Assembly (NCBI RefSeq): GCF_050948215.1
Contig: NW_027488918.1
Coordinates: 62,001-126,000, forward strand
Direction of reading: 5' to 3'
Origin: Halictus rubicundus
Taxonomy: Eukaryota > Arthropoda > Insecta > Hymenoptera > Halictidae
Length of the DNA stretch: 64,000 nucleotides
In this document: in pieces, positions 14,083 through 28,833 of the stretch
Layout: every line of letters starts with the position of its first letter
Position numbering within the stretch: position 1 is the stretch's first letter
Notes under the pieces: model-generated
Databases searched by the model: none
Told to the model about the DNA's origin: nothing
What the model saw: the letters and a program-made list of their open reading frames with translations, nothing else
Translations under genes and position numbers: made by a program

Positions 14083-17000
14083 ATGCTATCCTACCCTCTT
14101 TCCTATCCTATCCTCTATCCTATCCTATCCTCTATCCTATCCTATCATCTATCCTATCCTACCCTGTATCCTATCCTATCCTCTGTCCTATCCTATCCTC
14201 TATCCTATCCTCTCCTCTATCCTATCCTATCCTCTATCCTATCCTATCCTCTATCCTATCCTATCCTCTATCCTATCCTATCCTCTATCCGATCCTCTAT
14301 CCTATCCTATCCTCTATCCTATCCTATACTCTATCCTATCCTATCCTCTATCCTATACTAGCCTCTACCTTATCCTATCCTCTATCCTATCCAATTACCT
14401 ATCCTACCCTCTATCCTATCCTATCCTCTATCCTATCCTATCCTATCCTCTATCCTATCCCATCCTCTATCCTATCCTTTCCTCAATCCTATTATATCCT
14501 CTATCCTATCCTATCCTCTATCCTATCCTATCCTCTATCCTATCCTATCCCCTATCCTATCCTATCCTCTATCCTTTCCTCTATCCTATCCTATCCTCTA
14601 TCCTATCCTATCCTCTATCCTATCCTATCCTCTATCCTATCCTATCCTCTATCCTATCCTATCCTCTATCCTATCCTATCCTCTATCCTATCCTATCCTC
14701 TATCCTATCCTATCCTCTATCCTATCCTATACTCTATCCTATCCTATCCTCTATCCTATCCTATCCTCTATCCTATCCTATCCTCTATCCTATCTTATCC
14801 TCTATCCTATCCTATCCTCTATCCTACAATATCCTCTATCCTATCCTATCCTCTATCCTATCCTATCCTCTATCCTATCCTATCCTCTATCCTATCCTAT
14901 CCTCTATCCTATCCTATCCTCTATCCTATCCTATCCTCTATCTTATCCTATCGTCTATCCTATCCTATCCTCTATCGTATCCTATCCTCTATCCTATCCT
15001 ATCCTCTATCCTATCCTACCCTCTATCCTATCCTATCCTCTATCCTTTCCTCTATCCTATCCTATCCTGTATCCTGTCCTATCCTCTATCCTATCCTATC
15101 CTCTATCCTATCCTCTATCCTATCCTATCCTCTATCCTATCCTATCCTCTATCCTATCGTATCCTCTATCGTATCCTATCCTCTATCCTATCCTATCCTC
15201 TATCCTATCCTTTCCTCTATTCTATCCAATCCTCTATCCTATACTATCCTCTATCCTATCCTATCCTCTATCCTATACTATCCTCTATCCTATCCTATCC
15301 CCTATCCTATCCTATCCTCTATCTATTCCACTATCCTATCCTATCCTCTATCCGATCCTCTATTCTATCCTATCCTGTATCCTGTCCTATCCTCTATCCA
15401 ATCCTATCCTATATCCTATCCTTCCCTCTATCCTATCCTATCCTCTATCCTATCCTATCCTCTATCCTCTATCCTATCCTATCCCCTATCCTATCCTATC
15501 CACTATCCGACCCTCTATCCTAGCCTATCCTCTATTATATCCTATCCCCTATCCTATCCTATCCTCTATCCTATCCTATCCTCTATCCTATCCTACCCTC
15601 TATCCTATCCTATCCTCTATCCTTTCCTCTATCCTATTCTATCCTCTATCCTATCCTATCCTCTATCCGATCCTCTATCCTATCCTATCCTCTATCGTAT
15701 CCTATCCTCTATCCTATCCTATCCTCTATCCTATCCTCTATCCTATCCTATCCTCTATCCTATCCTATCCTCTATCCTATCGTATCCTCTATCGTATCCT
15801 ATCCTCTATCCTATCCTATCCTCTATCCTATCCTTTCCTCTATTCTATCCAATCCTCTATCCTATCCTATCCTCTATCCTATCCTATCCTCTATCCTATA
15901 CTATCCTCTATCGTATCCTATCCTCTATCCTATCCTATCCTCTATCGTATCCTATCCTCTATCCTGTCCTATCCTCTATCCTATCCTATCCTCTATCCTA
16001 TCCTCTCCTCTATCCTATCCTATCCTCTATCCTATCCTCTCCTCTATCCTATCCTATCCTCTATCCTATCCTATCCTATCCTCTATCCGATCCTCTATCC
16101 TAGCCTATCCTCTATTATATCCTATCCTCTATCCTATCCTATCCTCTATCCTATCCTATCCTCTATCCTATCCTCTCCTCTATCCTATCCTATCCTCTAT
16201 CCTATCCTATCCTCTATCCTATCCTATCCTCTATCCTATCCTATCCTCTATCCGATCCTCTATCCTATCCTATCCTCTATCCTATCCTATACTCTATCCT
16301 ATCCTATCCTCTATCCTATACTAGCCTCTACCTTATCCTATCCTCTATCCTATCCAATTACCTATCCTACCCTCTATCCTATCCTATCCTCTATCCTATC
16401 CTATCCTATCCTCTATCCTATCCCATCCTCTATCCTATCCTTTCCTCAATCCTATTATATCCTCTATCCTATCCTATCCTCTATCCTATCCTATCCTCTA
16501 TCCTATCCTATCCCCTATCCTATCCTATCCTCTATCCTTTCCTCTATCCTATCCTATCCTCTATCCTATCCTATCCTCTATCCTATCCTATCCTCTATCC
16601 TATCCTATCCTCTATCCTATCCTATCCTCTATCCTATCCTATCCTCTATCCTATCCTATCCTCTATCCTATCCTATCCTCTATCCTATCCTATACTCTAT
16701 CCTATCCTATCCTCTATCCTATCCTATCCTCTATCCTATCCTATCCTCTATCCTATCTTATCCTCTATCCTATCCTATCGTCTATCCTATAATATCCTCT
16801 ATCCTATCCTATCCTCTATCCTATCCTATCCTCTATCCTATCCTATCCTCTATCCTATCCTATCCTCTATCCTATCCTATCCTCTATCCTATCCTATCCT
16901 CTATCCTATCCTATCGTCTATCCTATCCTATCCTCTATCGTATCCTATCCTCTATCCTATCCTATCCTCTATCCTATCCTACCCTCTATCCTATCCTATC

Positions 17001-19966
17001 CTCTATCCTTTCCTCTATCCTATCCTATCCTGTATCCTGTCCTATCCTCTATCCTATCCTATCCTCTATCCTATCCTCTATCCTATCCTATCCTCTATCC
17101 TATCCTATCCTCTATCCTATCGTATCCTCTATCGTATCCTATCCTCTATCCTATCCTATCCTCTATCCTATCCTTTCCTCTATTCTATCCAATCCTCTAT
17201 CCTATCCTATCCTCTATCCTATCCTATCCTCTATCCTATACTATCCTCTATCCTATCCTATCCCCTATCCTATCCTATCCTCTATCTATTCCACTATCCT
17301 ATCCTATCCTCTATCCGATCCTCTATTCTATCCTATCCTGTATCCTGTCCTATCCTCTATCCAATCCTATCCTATATCCTATCCTTCCCTCTATCCTATC
17401 CTATCCTCTATCCTATCCTATCCTCTATCCTCTATCCTATCCTATCCCCTATCCTATCCTATCCACTATCCGACCCTCTATCCTAGCCTATCCTCTATTA
17501 TATCCTATCCCCTATCCTATCCTATCCTCTATCCTATCCTATCCTCTATCCTATCCTACCCTCTATCCTATCCTATCCTCTATCCTTTCCTCTATCCTAT
17601 TCTATCCTCTATCCTATCCTATCCTCTATCCGATCCTCTATCCTATCCTATCCTCTATCGTATCCTATCCTCTATCCTATCCTATCCTGTATCCTATCCT
17701 CTATCCTATCCTATCCTCTATCCTATCCTATCCTCTATCCTATCGTATCCTCTATCGTATCCTATCCTCTATCCTATCCTATCCTCTATCCTATCCTTTC
17801 CTCTATTCTATCCAATCCTCTATCCTATCCTATCCTCTATCCTATCCTATCCTCTATCCTATACTATCCTCTATCCTATCCTATCCCCTATCCTATCCTA
17901 TCCACTATCCGACCCTCTATCCTAGCCTATCCTCTATTATATCCTATCCCCTATCCTATCCTATCCTCTATCCTATCCTATCCTCTATCCTATCCTCTCC
18001 TCTATCCTATCCTATCCTCTAGCCTATCCTATCCTCTATCCTATCCTATCCTCTATCCTATCCTATCCTATCCTCTATCCTATCCTCTATCCTATCCTCT
18101 ATCCTATCCTATCCTCTATCCTATCCTCTATAATATCGTTTACTCTATCATATCCTATCCTCTATCCTATAATATCATCTATCCTATTCTATCCTCTATC
18201 CTATCCTCTATCATATCCAATCCTCTATCGTATCCTCTATCCTATCCTATCCTCTATCCTATCCTATCCTCTATCCTCTATCCTCTATCCTATCCTATCC
18301 TCTATCCTATCCTATCTTCTATCCTCTCCTCTATCCTATCCTATCCTCTATCCTATCCTATCCTCTATCCTATCCTATCCTCTATCCTATCCTATCCTCT
18401 ATCCTATCCTATCCTCTATCCTATCCTATCCTCTATCCTATCCTATCCTCTATCCTATCCTATCCTCTATCCTATCCTATCCTCTATCCTATCCTATCGT
18501 CTATCCTATCCTATCCTCTATCGTATCCTATCCTCTATCCTATCCTATCCTCTATCCTATCCTACCCTCTATCCTATCCTATCCTCTATCCTTTCCTCTA
18601 TCCTATCCTATCCTGTATCCTGTCCTATCCTCTATCCTATCCTATCCTCTATCCTATCCTCTATCCTATCCTATCCTCTATCCTATCCTATCCTCTATCC
18701 TATCGTATCCTCTATCGTATCCTATCCTCTATCCTATCCTATCCTCTATCCTATCCTTTCCTCTATTCTATCCAATCCTCTATCCTATCCTATCCTCTAT
18801 CCTATCCTATCCTCTATCCTATACTATCCTCTATCCTATCCTATCCCCTATCCTATCCTATCCTCTATCTATTCCACTATCCTATCCTATCCTCTATCCG
18901 ATCCTCTATTCTATCCTATCCTGTATCCTGTCCTATCCTCTATCCAATCCTATCCTATATCCTATCCTTCCCTCTATCCTATCCTATCCTCTATCCTATC
19001 CTATCCTCTATCCTCTATCCTATCCTATCCCCTATCCTATCCTATCCACTATCCGATCCTCTATCCTAGCCTATCCTCTATTATATCCTATCCCCTATCC
19101 TATCCTATCCTCTATCCTATCCTATCCTCTATCCTATCCTACCCTCTATCCTATCCTATCCTCTATCCTTTCCTCTATCCTATTCTATCCTCTATCCTAT
19201 CCTATCCTCTATCCGATCCTCTATCCTATCCTATCCTCTATCGTATCCTATCCTCTATCCTATCCTATCCTGTATCCTATCCTCTATCCTATCCTATCCT
19301 CTATCCTATCCTATCCTCTATCCTATCGTATCCTCTATCGTATCCTATCCTCTATCCTATCCTATCCTCTATCCTATCCTTTCCTCTATTCTATCCAATC
19401 CTCTATCCTATCCTATCCTCTATCCTATCCTATCCTCTATCCTATACTATCCTCTATCCTATCCTATCCCCTATCCTATCCTATCCACTATCCGACCCTC
19501 TATCCTAGCCTATCCTCTATTATATCCTATCCCCTATCCTATCCTATCCTCTATCCTATCCTATCCTCTATCCTATCCTCTCCTCTATCCTATCCTATCC
19601 TCTAGCCTATCCTATCCTCTATCCTATCCTATCCTCTATCCTATCCTATCCTATCCTCTATCCTATCCTCTATCCTATCCTCTATCCTATCCTATCCTCT
19701 ATCCTATCCTCTATAATATCGTTTACTCTATCATATCCTATCCTCTATCCTATAATATCATCTATCCTATTCTATCCTCTATCCTATCCTCTATCATATC
19801 CAATCCTCTATCGTATCCTCTATCCTATCCTATCCTCTATCCTATCCTATCCTCTATCCTCTATCCTCTATCCTATCCTATCCTCTATCCTATCCTATCT
19901 TCTATCCTCTCCTCTATCCTATCCTATCCTCTATCCTATCCTATCCTCTATCCTATCCTATCCTCT
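14083..19966 (+). repeat. Domain 3: 5.9-kb HOR, copy 2 (5884 bp between ATG landmarks)
   Basis: Second tandem copy, ending at the ATG landmark at 19967. It is shorter than copy 1 by 17-mer deletions. Its internal CCAATTACC spacing is 1963 bp, exactly 85 bp less than in copy 1; its internal ATATCGTTTAC spacing (1583 bp) is unchanged. After 19967 the sequence passes into a different HOR family. Confidence 0.85.
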
Positions 19967-21415
19967 ATGCTATCCTACCCTCTTTCCTATCCTATCCTCT
20001 ATCCTATCCTATCCTCTATCCTATCCTATCCTCTATCCTATCCTATCCTCTATCCTATCCTATCCTCTATCCTATCCTATCCTCTATCCTATCCTATCCT
20101 CTATCCTATCCTATCCTCTATCCTATCCTATCCTCTATCCTATCCTTTCCTCAATCCTATTATATCCTCTATCCTATCCTATCCTCTATCCTATCCTATC
20201 CTCTATCCTATCCTATCCCCTATCCTATCCTATCCTCTATCCTTTCCTCTATCCTATCCTATCCTCTATCCTATCCTATCCTCTATCCTATCCTATCCTC
20301 TATCCTATCCTATCCTCTAACCTATCCTATCCTCTATCCGATACTCTATCCTATCCTATCCTCTATCCTATCCTATACTCTATCCTATCCTATCCTCTAT
20401 CCAATCCTATCCTCTATCCTATCCTATCCTCTATCCTATCCTATCCTCTATCCTATCCTATCGTCTATCCTATCCTATCCTCTATCCTATCCTATCCTCT
20501 ATCCTATCCTATCCTCTATCCTATCCTATCCTCTATCCTATCCTATCGTCTATCCTATCCTATCCTCTATCCTATCCTATCGTCTATCCTATCCTATCCT
20601 CTATCGTATCCTATCCTCTATCCTATCCTATCCTCTATCCTATCCTACCCTCTATCCTATCCTATCCTCTATCCTTTCCTCTATCCTATTCTATCCTCTA
20701 TCCTATCCTATCCTCTATCCGATCCTCTATCCTATCCTATCCTGTATCCTGTCCTATCCTCTATCCTATCCTATCCTCTATCCTATCCTATCCTCTATCC
20801 TATCGTATCCTCTATCGTATCCTATCCTCTATCCTATCCTATCCTCTATCCTATCCTTTCATCTATTCTATCCAATCCTCTATCCTATCCTATCCTCTAT
20901 CCTATCCTATCCTCTATCCTATACTATCCTCTATCCTATCCTATCCCCTATCCTATCCTATCCTCTATCTATTCCACTATCCTATCCTATCCTCTATCCT
21001 ATCCTATCCTCTATCCAATCCTATCCTCTATCCTATCCTATCCTCTATCCTATCCTATCCTCTATCCTATCCTATCCTTTCCTCAATCCTATCCTATCCT
21101 CTATCCTTTCCTCTATCCTATCCTATCCTCTATCCTATCCTATCCTCTATCCTATCCTATCCTCTATCCTATCCTATCCTCTATCCTATCCTATCCTCTA
21201 TCCTATCCTATCCTCTATCCTATCCTATCCTCTATCCTATCCTATCCTCTATCCTATCCTATCCTCTATCCTATCCTATCCTCTATCCTATCCTATCCTC
21301 TATCCTATCCTATCCTCTATCCGATCCTCTATCCTAACCTATCCTCTATCCTATCCTATCCCCTATCCTATCCTATCCTCTATCCTCTCCTCTATCCTAT
21401 CCTATCCTATCCTCT

Positions 21416-24364
21416 ATGCTATCCTACCCTCTTTCCTATCCTATCCTCTATCCTATCCTATCCTCTATCCTATATTATCCTCTATCCTATCCTATCCTCT
21501 ATCGTATCCTATCCTCTATCCTGTCCTATCCTCTATCCTATCCTATCCTCTATCCTATCCTATCCTTTATCCTATCCTATCATCTATCCTATCCTACCCT
21601 GTATCCTATCCTATCCTCTGTCCTATCCTATCCTCTATCCTATCCTCTCCTCTATCCTATCCTATCCTCTATCCTATCCTCTCCTCTATCCTATCCTATC
21701 CTCTATCCTATCCTATCCTATCCTCTATCCGATCCTCTATCCTAGCCTATCCTCTATTATATCCTATCCTCTATCCTATCCTATCCTCTATCCTATCCTA
21801 TCCTCTATCCTATCCTCTCCTCTATCCTATCCTATCCTCTATCCTATCCTATCCTCTATCCTATCCTATCCTCTATCCTATCCTATCCTCTATCCGATCC
21901 TCTATCCTATCCTATCCTCTATCCTATCCTATACTCTATCCTATCCTATCCTCTATCCTATACTAGCCTCTACCTTATCCTATCCTCTATCCTATCCAAT
22001 TACCTATCCTACCCTCTATCCTATCCTATCCTCTATCCTATCCTATCCTATCCTCTATCCTATCCCATCCTCTATCCTATCCTTTCCTCAATCCTATTAT
22101 ATCCTCTATCCTATCCTATCCTCTATCCTATCCTATCCTCTATCCTATCCTATCCCCTATCCTATCCTATCCTCTATCCTTTCCTCTATCCTATCCTATC
22201 CTCTATCCTATCCTATCCTCTATCCTATCCTATCCTCTATCCTATCCTATCCTCTATCCTATCCTATCCTCTATCCTATCCTATCCTCTATCCTATCCTA
22301 TCCTCTATCCTATCCTATCCTCTATCCTATCCTTTCCTCAATCCTATTATATCCTCTATCCTATCCTATCCTCTATCCTATCCTATCCTCTATCCTATCC
22401 TATCCTCTATCCTATCCTATCCTCTATGCTATCCTACCCTCTTTCCTATCCTATCCTCTATCCTATCCTATCCTCTATCCTATCCTATCCTCTATCCTAT
22501 CCTATCCTCTATCCTATCCTATCCTCTATCCTATCCTATCCTCTATCCTATCCTATCCTCTATCCTATCCTATCCTCTATCCTATCCTATCCTCTATCCT
22601 ATCCTATCCTCTATCCTATCCTTTCCTCAATCCTATTATATCCTCTATCCTATCCTATCCTCTATCCTATCCTATCCTCTATCCTATCCTATCCCCTATC
22701 CTATCCTATCCTCTATCCTTTCCTCTATCCTATCCTATCCTCTATCCTATCCTATCCTCTATCCTATCCTATCCTCTATCCTATCCTATCCTCTAACCTA
22801 TCCTATCCTCTATCCGATACTCTATCCTATCCTATCCTCTATCCTATCCTATACTCTATCCTATCCTATCCTCTATCCAATCCTATCCTCTATCCTATCC
22901 TATCCTCTATCCTATCCTATCCTCTATCCTATCCTATCGTCTATCCTATCCTATCCTCTATCCTATCCTATCCTCTATCCTATCCTATCCTCTATCCTAT
23001 CCTATCCTCTATCCTATCCTATCGTCTATCCTATCCTATCCTCTATCCTATCCTATCGTCTATCCTATCCTATCCTCTATCGTATCCTATCCTCTATCCT
23101 ATCCTATCCTCTATCCTATCCTACCCTCTATCCTATCCTATCCTCTATCCTTTCCTCTATCCTATTCTATCCTCTATCCTATCCTATCCTCTATCCGATC
23201 CTCTATCCTATCCTATCCTGTATCCTGTCCTATCCTCTATCCTATCCTATCCTCTATCCTATCCTATCCTCTATCCTATCGTATCCTCTATCGTATCCTA
23301 TCCTCTATCCTATCCTATCCTCTATCCTATCCTTTCCTCTATTCTATCCAATCCTCTATCCTATCCTATCCTCTATCCTATCCTATCCTCTATCCTATAC
23401 TATCCTCTATCCTATCCTATCCCCTATCCTATCCTATCCTCTATCTATTCCACTATCCTATCCTATCCTCTATCCTATCCTTTCCTCAATCCTATCCTAT
23501 CCTCTATCCTTTCCTCTATCCTATCCTATCCTCTATCCTATCCTTTCCTCAATCCTATCCTATCCTCTATCCTTTCCTCTATCCTATCCTATCCTCTATC
23601 CTATCCTATCCTCTATCCTATCCTATCCTCTATCCTATCCTATCCTCTATCCTATCGTATCCTCTATCGTATCCTATCCTCTATCCTATCCTATCCTCTA
23701 TCCTATCCTTTCCTCTATTCTATCCAATCCTCTATCCTATCCTATCCTCTATCCTATCCTATCCTCTATCCTATACTATCCTCTATCCTATCCTATCCCC
23801 TATCCTATCCTATCCTCTATCTATTCCACTATCCTATCCTATCCTCTATCCTATCCTATCCTCTATCCTATCCTATCCTCTATCCAATCCTATCCTCTAT
23901 CCTATCCTATCCTCTATCCTATCCTATCCTCTATCCTATCCTATCCTCTATCCTATCCTTTCCTCAATCCTATCCTATCCTCTATCCTTTCCTCTATCCT
24001 ATCCTATCCTCTATCCTATCCTATCCTCTATCCTATCCTATCCTCTATCCTATCCTATCCTCTATCCTATCCTATCCTCTATCCTATCCTATCCTCTATC
24101 CTATCCTATCCTCTATCCTATCCTATCCTCTATCCTATCCTATCCTCTATCCTATCCTATCCTCTATCCTATCCTATCCTCTATCCTATCCTATCCTCTA
24201 TCCTATCCTATCCTCTATCCTATCCTATCCTCTATCCTATCCTATCCTCTATCCTATCCTATCCTCTATCCGATCCTCTATCCTAACCTATCCTCTATCC
24301 TATCCTATCCCCTATCCTATCCTATCCTCTATCCTCTCCTCTATCCTATCCTATCCTATCCTCT
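21416..24364 (+). repeat. Domain 4 HOR unit 1 (2949 bp)
   Basis: CCAATTACC lies 580 bp after the start, as in units 2 and 3. It has a single internal ATG landmark at 22426, where later units have a pair. Confidence 0.8.
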
Positions 24365-26704
24365 ATGCTATCCTACCCTCTTTCCTATCCTATCCTCTAT
24401 CCTATCCTATCCTCTATCCTATATTATCCTCTATCCTATCCTATCCTCTATCGTATCCTATCCTCTATCCTGTCCTATCCTCTATCCTATCCTATCCTCT
24501 ATCCTATCCTATCCTTTATCCTATCCTATCATCTATCCTATCCTACCCTGTATCCTATCCTATCCTCTGTCCTATCCTATCCTCTATCCTATCCTCTCCT
24601 CTATCCTATCCTATCCTCTATCCTATCCTCTCCTCTATCCTATCCTATCCTCTATCCTATCCTATCCTATCCTCTATCCGATCCTCTATCCTAGCCTATC
24701 CTCTATTATATCCTAGTCTCTATCCTATCCTATCCTCTATCCTATCCTATCCTCTATCCTATCCTCTCCTCTATCCTATCCTATCCTCTATCCTATCCTA
24801 TCCTCTATCCTATCCTATCCTCTATCCTATCCTATCCTCTATCCGATCCTCTATCCTATCCTATCCTCTATCCTATCCTATACTCTATCCTATCCTATCC
24901 TCTATCCTATACTAGCCTCTACCTTATCCTATCCTCTATCCTATCCAATTACCTATCCTACCCTCTATCCTATCCTATCCTCTATCCTATCCTATCCTAT
25001 CCTCTATCCTATCCCATCCTCTATCCTATCCTTTCCTCAAGCCTATTATATCCTCTATCCTATCCTATCCTCTATCCTATCCTATCCTCTATCCTATCCT
25101 ATCCCCTATCCTATCCTATCCTCTATCCTTTCCTCTATCCTATCCTATCCTCTATCCTATCCTATCCTCTATCCTATCCTATCCTCTATCCTATCCTATC
25201 CTCTATCCTATCCTATCCTCTATCCTATCCTATCCTCTATCCTATCCTATCCTCTATCCTATCCTATCCTCTATCCTATCCTATCCTCTATCCTATCCTT
25301 TCCTCAATCCTATTATATCCTCTATCCTATCCTATCCTCTATCCTATCCTATCCTCTATCCTATCCTATCCTCTATCCTATCCTATCCTCTATGCTATCC
25401 TACCCTCTTTCCTATCCTATCCTCTATCCTATCCTATCCTCTATCCTATCCTATCCTCTATCCTATCCTATCCTCTATCCTATCCTATCCTCAATCCTAT
25501 TATATCCTCTATCCTATCCTATCCTCTATCCTATCCTATCCTCTATCCTATCCTATCCTCTATCCTATCCTATCCTCTATGCTATCCTACCCTCTTTCCT
25601 ATCCTATCCTCTATCCTATCCTATCCTCTATCCTATCCTATCCTCTATCCTATCCTATCCTCTATCCTATCCTATCCTCTATCCTATCCTATCCTCTATC
25701 CTATCCTATCCTCTATCCTATCCAATCCTCTATCCTATCCTATCCTCTATCCTATCCTATCCTCTATCCTATACTATCCTCTATCCTATCCTATCCCCTA
25801 TCCTATCCTATCCTCTATCTATTCCACTATCCTATCCTATCCTCTATCCTATCCTTTCCTCAATCCTATCCTATCCTCTATCCTTTCCTCTATCCTATCC
25901 TATCCTCTATCCTATCCTTTCCTCAATCCTATCCTATCCTCTATCCTTTCCTCTATCCTATCCTATCCTCTATCCTATCCTATCCTCTATCCTATCCTAT
26001 CCTCTATCCTATCCTATCCTCTATCCTATCGTATCCTCTATCGTATCCTATCCTCTATCCTATCCTATCCTCTATCCTATCCTTTCCTCTATTCTATCCA
26101 ATCCTCTATCCTATCCTATCCTCTATCCTATCCTATCCTCTATCCTATACTATCCTCTATCCTATCCTATCCCCTATCCTATCCTATCCTCTATCTATTC
26201 CACTATCCTATCCTATCCTCTATCCTATCCTATCCTCTATCCTATCCTATCCTCTATCCAATCCTATCCTCTATCCTATCCTATCCTCTATCCTATCCTA
26301 TCCTCTATCCTATCCTATCCTCTATCCTATCCTTTCCTCAATCCTATCCTATCCTCTATCCTTTCCTCTATCCTATCCTATCCTCTATCCTATCCTATCC
26401 TCTATCCTATCCTATCCTCTATCCTATCCTATCCTCTATCCTATCCTATCCTCTATCCTATCCTATCCTCTATCCTATCCTATCCTCTATCCTATCCTAT
26501 CCTCTATCCTATCCTATCCTCTATCCTATCCTATCCTCTATCCTATCCTATCCTCTATCCTATCCTATCCTCTATCCTATCCTATCCTCTATCCTATCCT
26601 ATCCTCTATCCGATCCTCTATCCTAACCTATCCTCTATCCTATCCTATCCCCTATCCTATCCTATCCTCTATCCTCTCCTCTATCCTATCCTATCCTATC
26701 CTCT
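24365..26704 (+). repeat. Domain 4 HOR unit 2 (2340 bp)
   Basis: CCAATTACC is again at +580. The internal ATG landmark is doubled, at 25392 and 25579, 187 bp apart (11 x 17). It contains repeated CCTTTCCTCAATCC variants near 25,855 and 25,920. Confidence 0.8.
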
Positions 26705-28833
26705 ATGCTATCCTACCCTCTTTCCTATCCTATCCTCTATCCTATCCTATCCTCTATCCTATATTATCCTCTATCCTATCCTATCCTCTATCGTATCCTA
26801 TCCTCTATCCTGTCCTATCCTCTATCCTATCCTATCCTCTATCCTATCCTATCCTTTATCCTATCCTATCATCTATCCTATCCTACCCTGTATCCTATCC
26901 TATCCTCTGTCCTATCCTATCCTCTATCCTATCCTCTCCTCTATCCTATCCTATCCTCTATCCTATCCTCTCCTCTATCCTATCCTATCCTCTATCCTAT
27001 CCTATCCTATCCTCTATCCGATCCTCTATCCTAGCCTATCCTCTATTATATCCTATCCTCTATCCTATCCTATCCTCTATCCTATCCTATCCTCTATCCT
27101 ATCCTCTCCTCTATCCTATCCTATCCTCTATCCTATCCTATCCTCTATCCTATCCTATCCTCTATCCTATCCTATCCTCTATCCGATCCTCTATCCTATC
27201 CTATCCTCTATCCTATCCTATACTCTATCCTATCCTATCCTCTATCCTATACTAGCCTCTACCTTATCCTGTCCTCTATCCTATCCAATTACCTATCCTA
27301 CCCTCTATCCTATCCTATCCTCTATCCTATCCTATCCTATCCTCTATCCTATCCCATCCTCTATCCTATCCTTTCCTCAATCCTATTATATCCTCTATCC
27401 TATCCTATCCTCTATCCTATCCTATCCTCTATCCTATCCTATCCCCTATCCTATCCTATCCTCTATCCTTTCCTCTATCCTATCCTATCCTCTATCCTAT
27501 CCTATCCTCTATCCTATCCTATCCTCTATCCTATCCTATCCTCTATCCTATCCTATCCTCTATCCTATCCTATCCTCTATCCTATCCTTTCCTCAATCCT
27601 ATTATATCCTCTATCCTATCCTATCCTCTATCCTATCCTATCCTCTATCCTATCCTATCCTCTATCCTATCCTATCCTCTATGCTATCCTACCCTCTTTC
27701 CTATCCTATCCTCTATCCTATCCTATCCTCTATCCTATCCTATCCTCTATCCTATCCTATCCTCTATCCTATCCTATCCTCAATCCTATTATATCCTCTA
27801 TCCTATCCTATCCTCTATCCTATCCTATCCTCTATCCTATCCTATCCTCTATCCTATCCTATCCTCTATGCTATCCTACCCTCTTTCCTATCCTATCCTC
27901 TATCCTATCCTATCCTCTATCCTATCCTATCCTCTATCCTATCCTATCCTCTATCCTATCCTATCCTCTATCCTATCCTATCCTCTATCCTATCCTATCC
28001 TCTATCCTATCCTATCCTCTATCCTATCCTTTCCTCAATCCTATTATATCCTCTATCCTATCCTATCCTCTATCCTATCCTATCCTCTATCCTATCCTAT
28101 CCCCTATCCTATCCTATCCTCTATCCTTTCCTCTATCCTATCCTATCCTCTATCCTATCCTATCCTCTATCCTATCCTATCCTCTATCCTATCCTATCCT
28201 CTATCCTATCCTATCCTCTAACCTATCCTATCCTCTATCCGATACTCTATCCTATCCTATCCTCTATCCTATCCTATACTCTATCCTATCCTATCCTCTA
28301 TCCAATCCTATCCTCTATCCTATCCTATCCTCTATCCTATCCTATCCTCTATCCTATCCTATCGTCTATCCTATCCTATCCTCTATCCTATCCTATCCTC
28401 TATCCTATCCTATCCTCTATCCTATCCTATCCTCTATCCTATCCTATCGTCTATCCTATCCTATCCTCTATCCTATCCTATCGTCTATCCTATCCTATCC
28501 TCTATCGTATCCTATCCTCTATCCTATCCTATCCTCTATCCTATCCTACCCTCTATCCTATCCTATCCTCTATCCTTTCCTCTATCCTATCCTATCCTCT
28601 ATCCTATCCTATCCTCTATCCTATCCTATCCTCTATCCTATCCTATCCTCTATCCTATCCTATCCTCTATCCTATCCTATCCTCTATCCTATCCTATCCT
28701 CTATCCTATCCTATCCTCTATCCTATCCTATCCTCTATCCGATCCTCTATCCTAACCTATCCTCTATCCTATCCTATCCCCTATCCTATCCTATCCTCTA
28801 TCCTCTCCTCTATCCTATCCTATCCTATCCTCT
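26705..28833 (+). repeat. Domain 4 HOR unit 3 (2129 bp)
   Basis: CCAATTACC at +580. ATG landmarks are paired at 27681 and 27868, again 187 bp apart and 2289 bp after the pair in unit 2. Confidence 0.8.
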
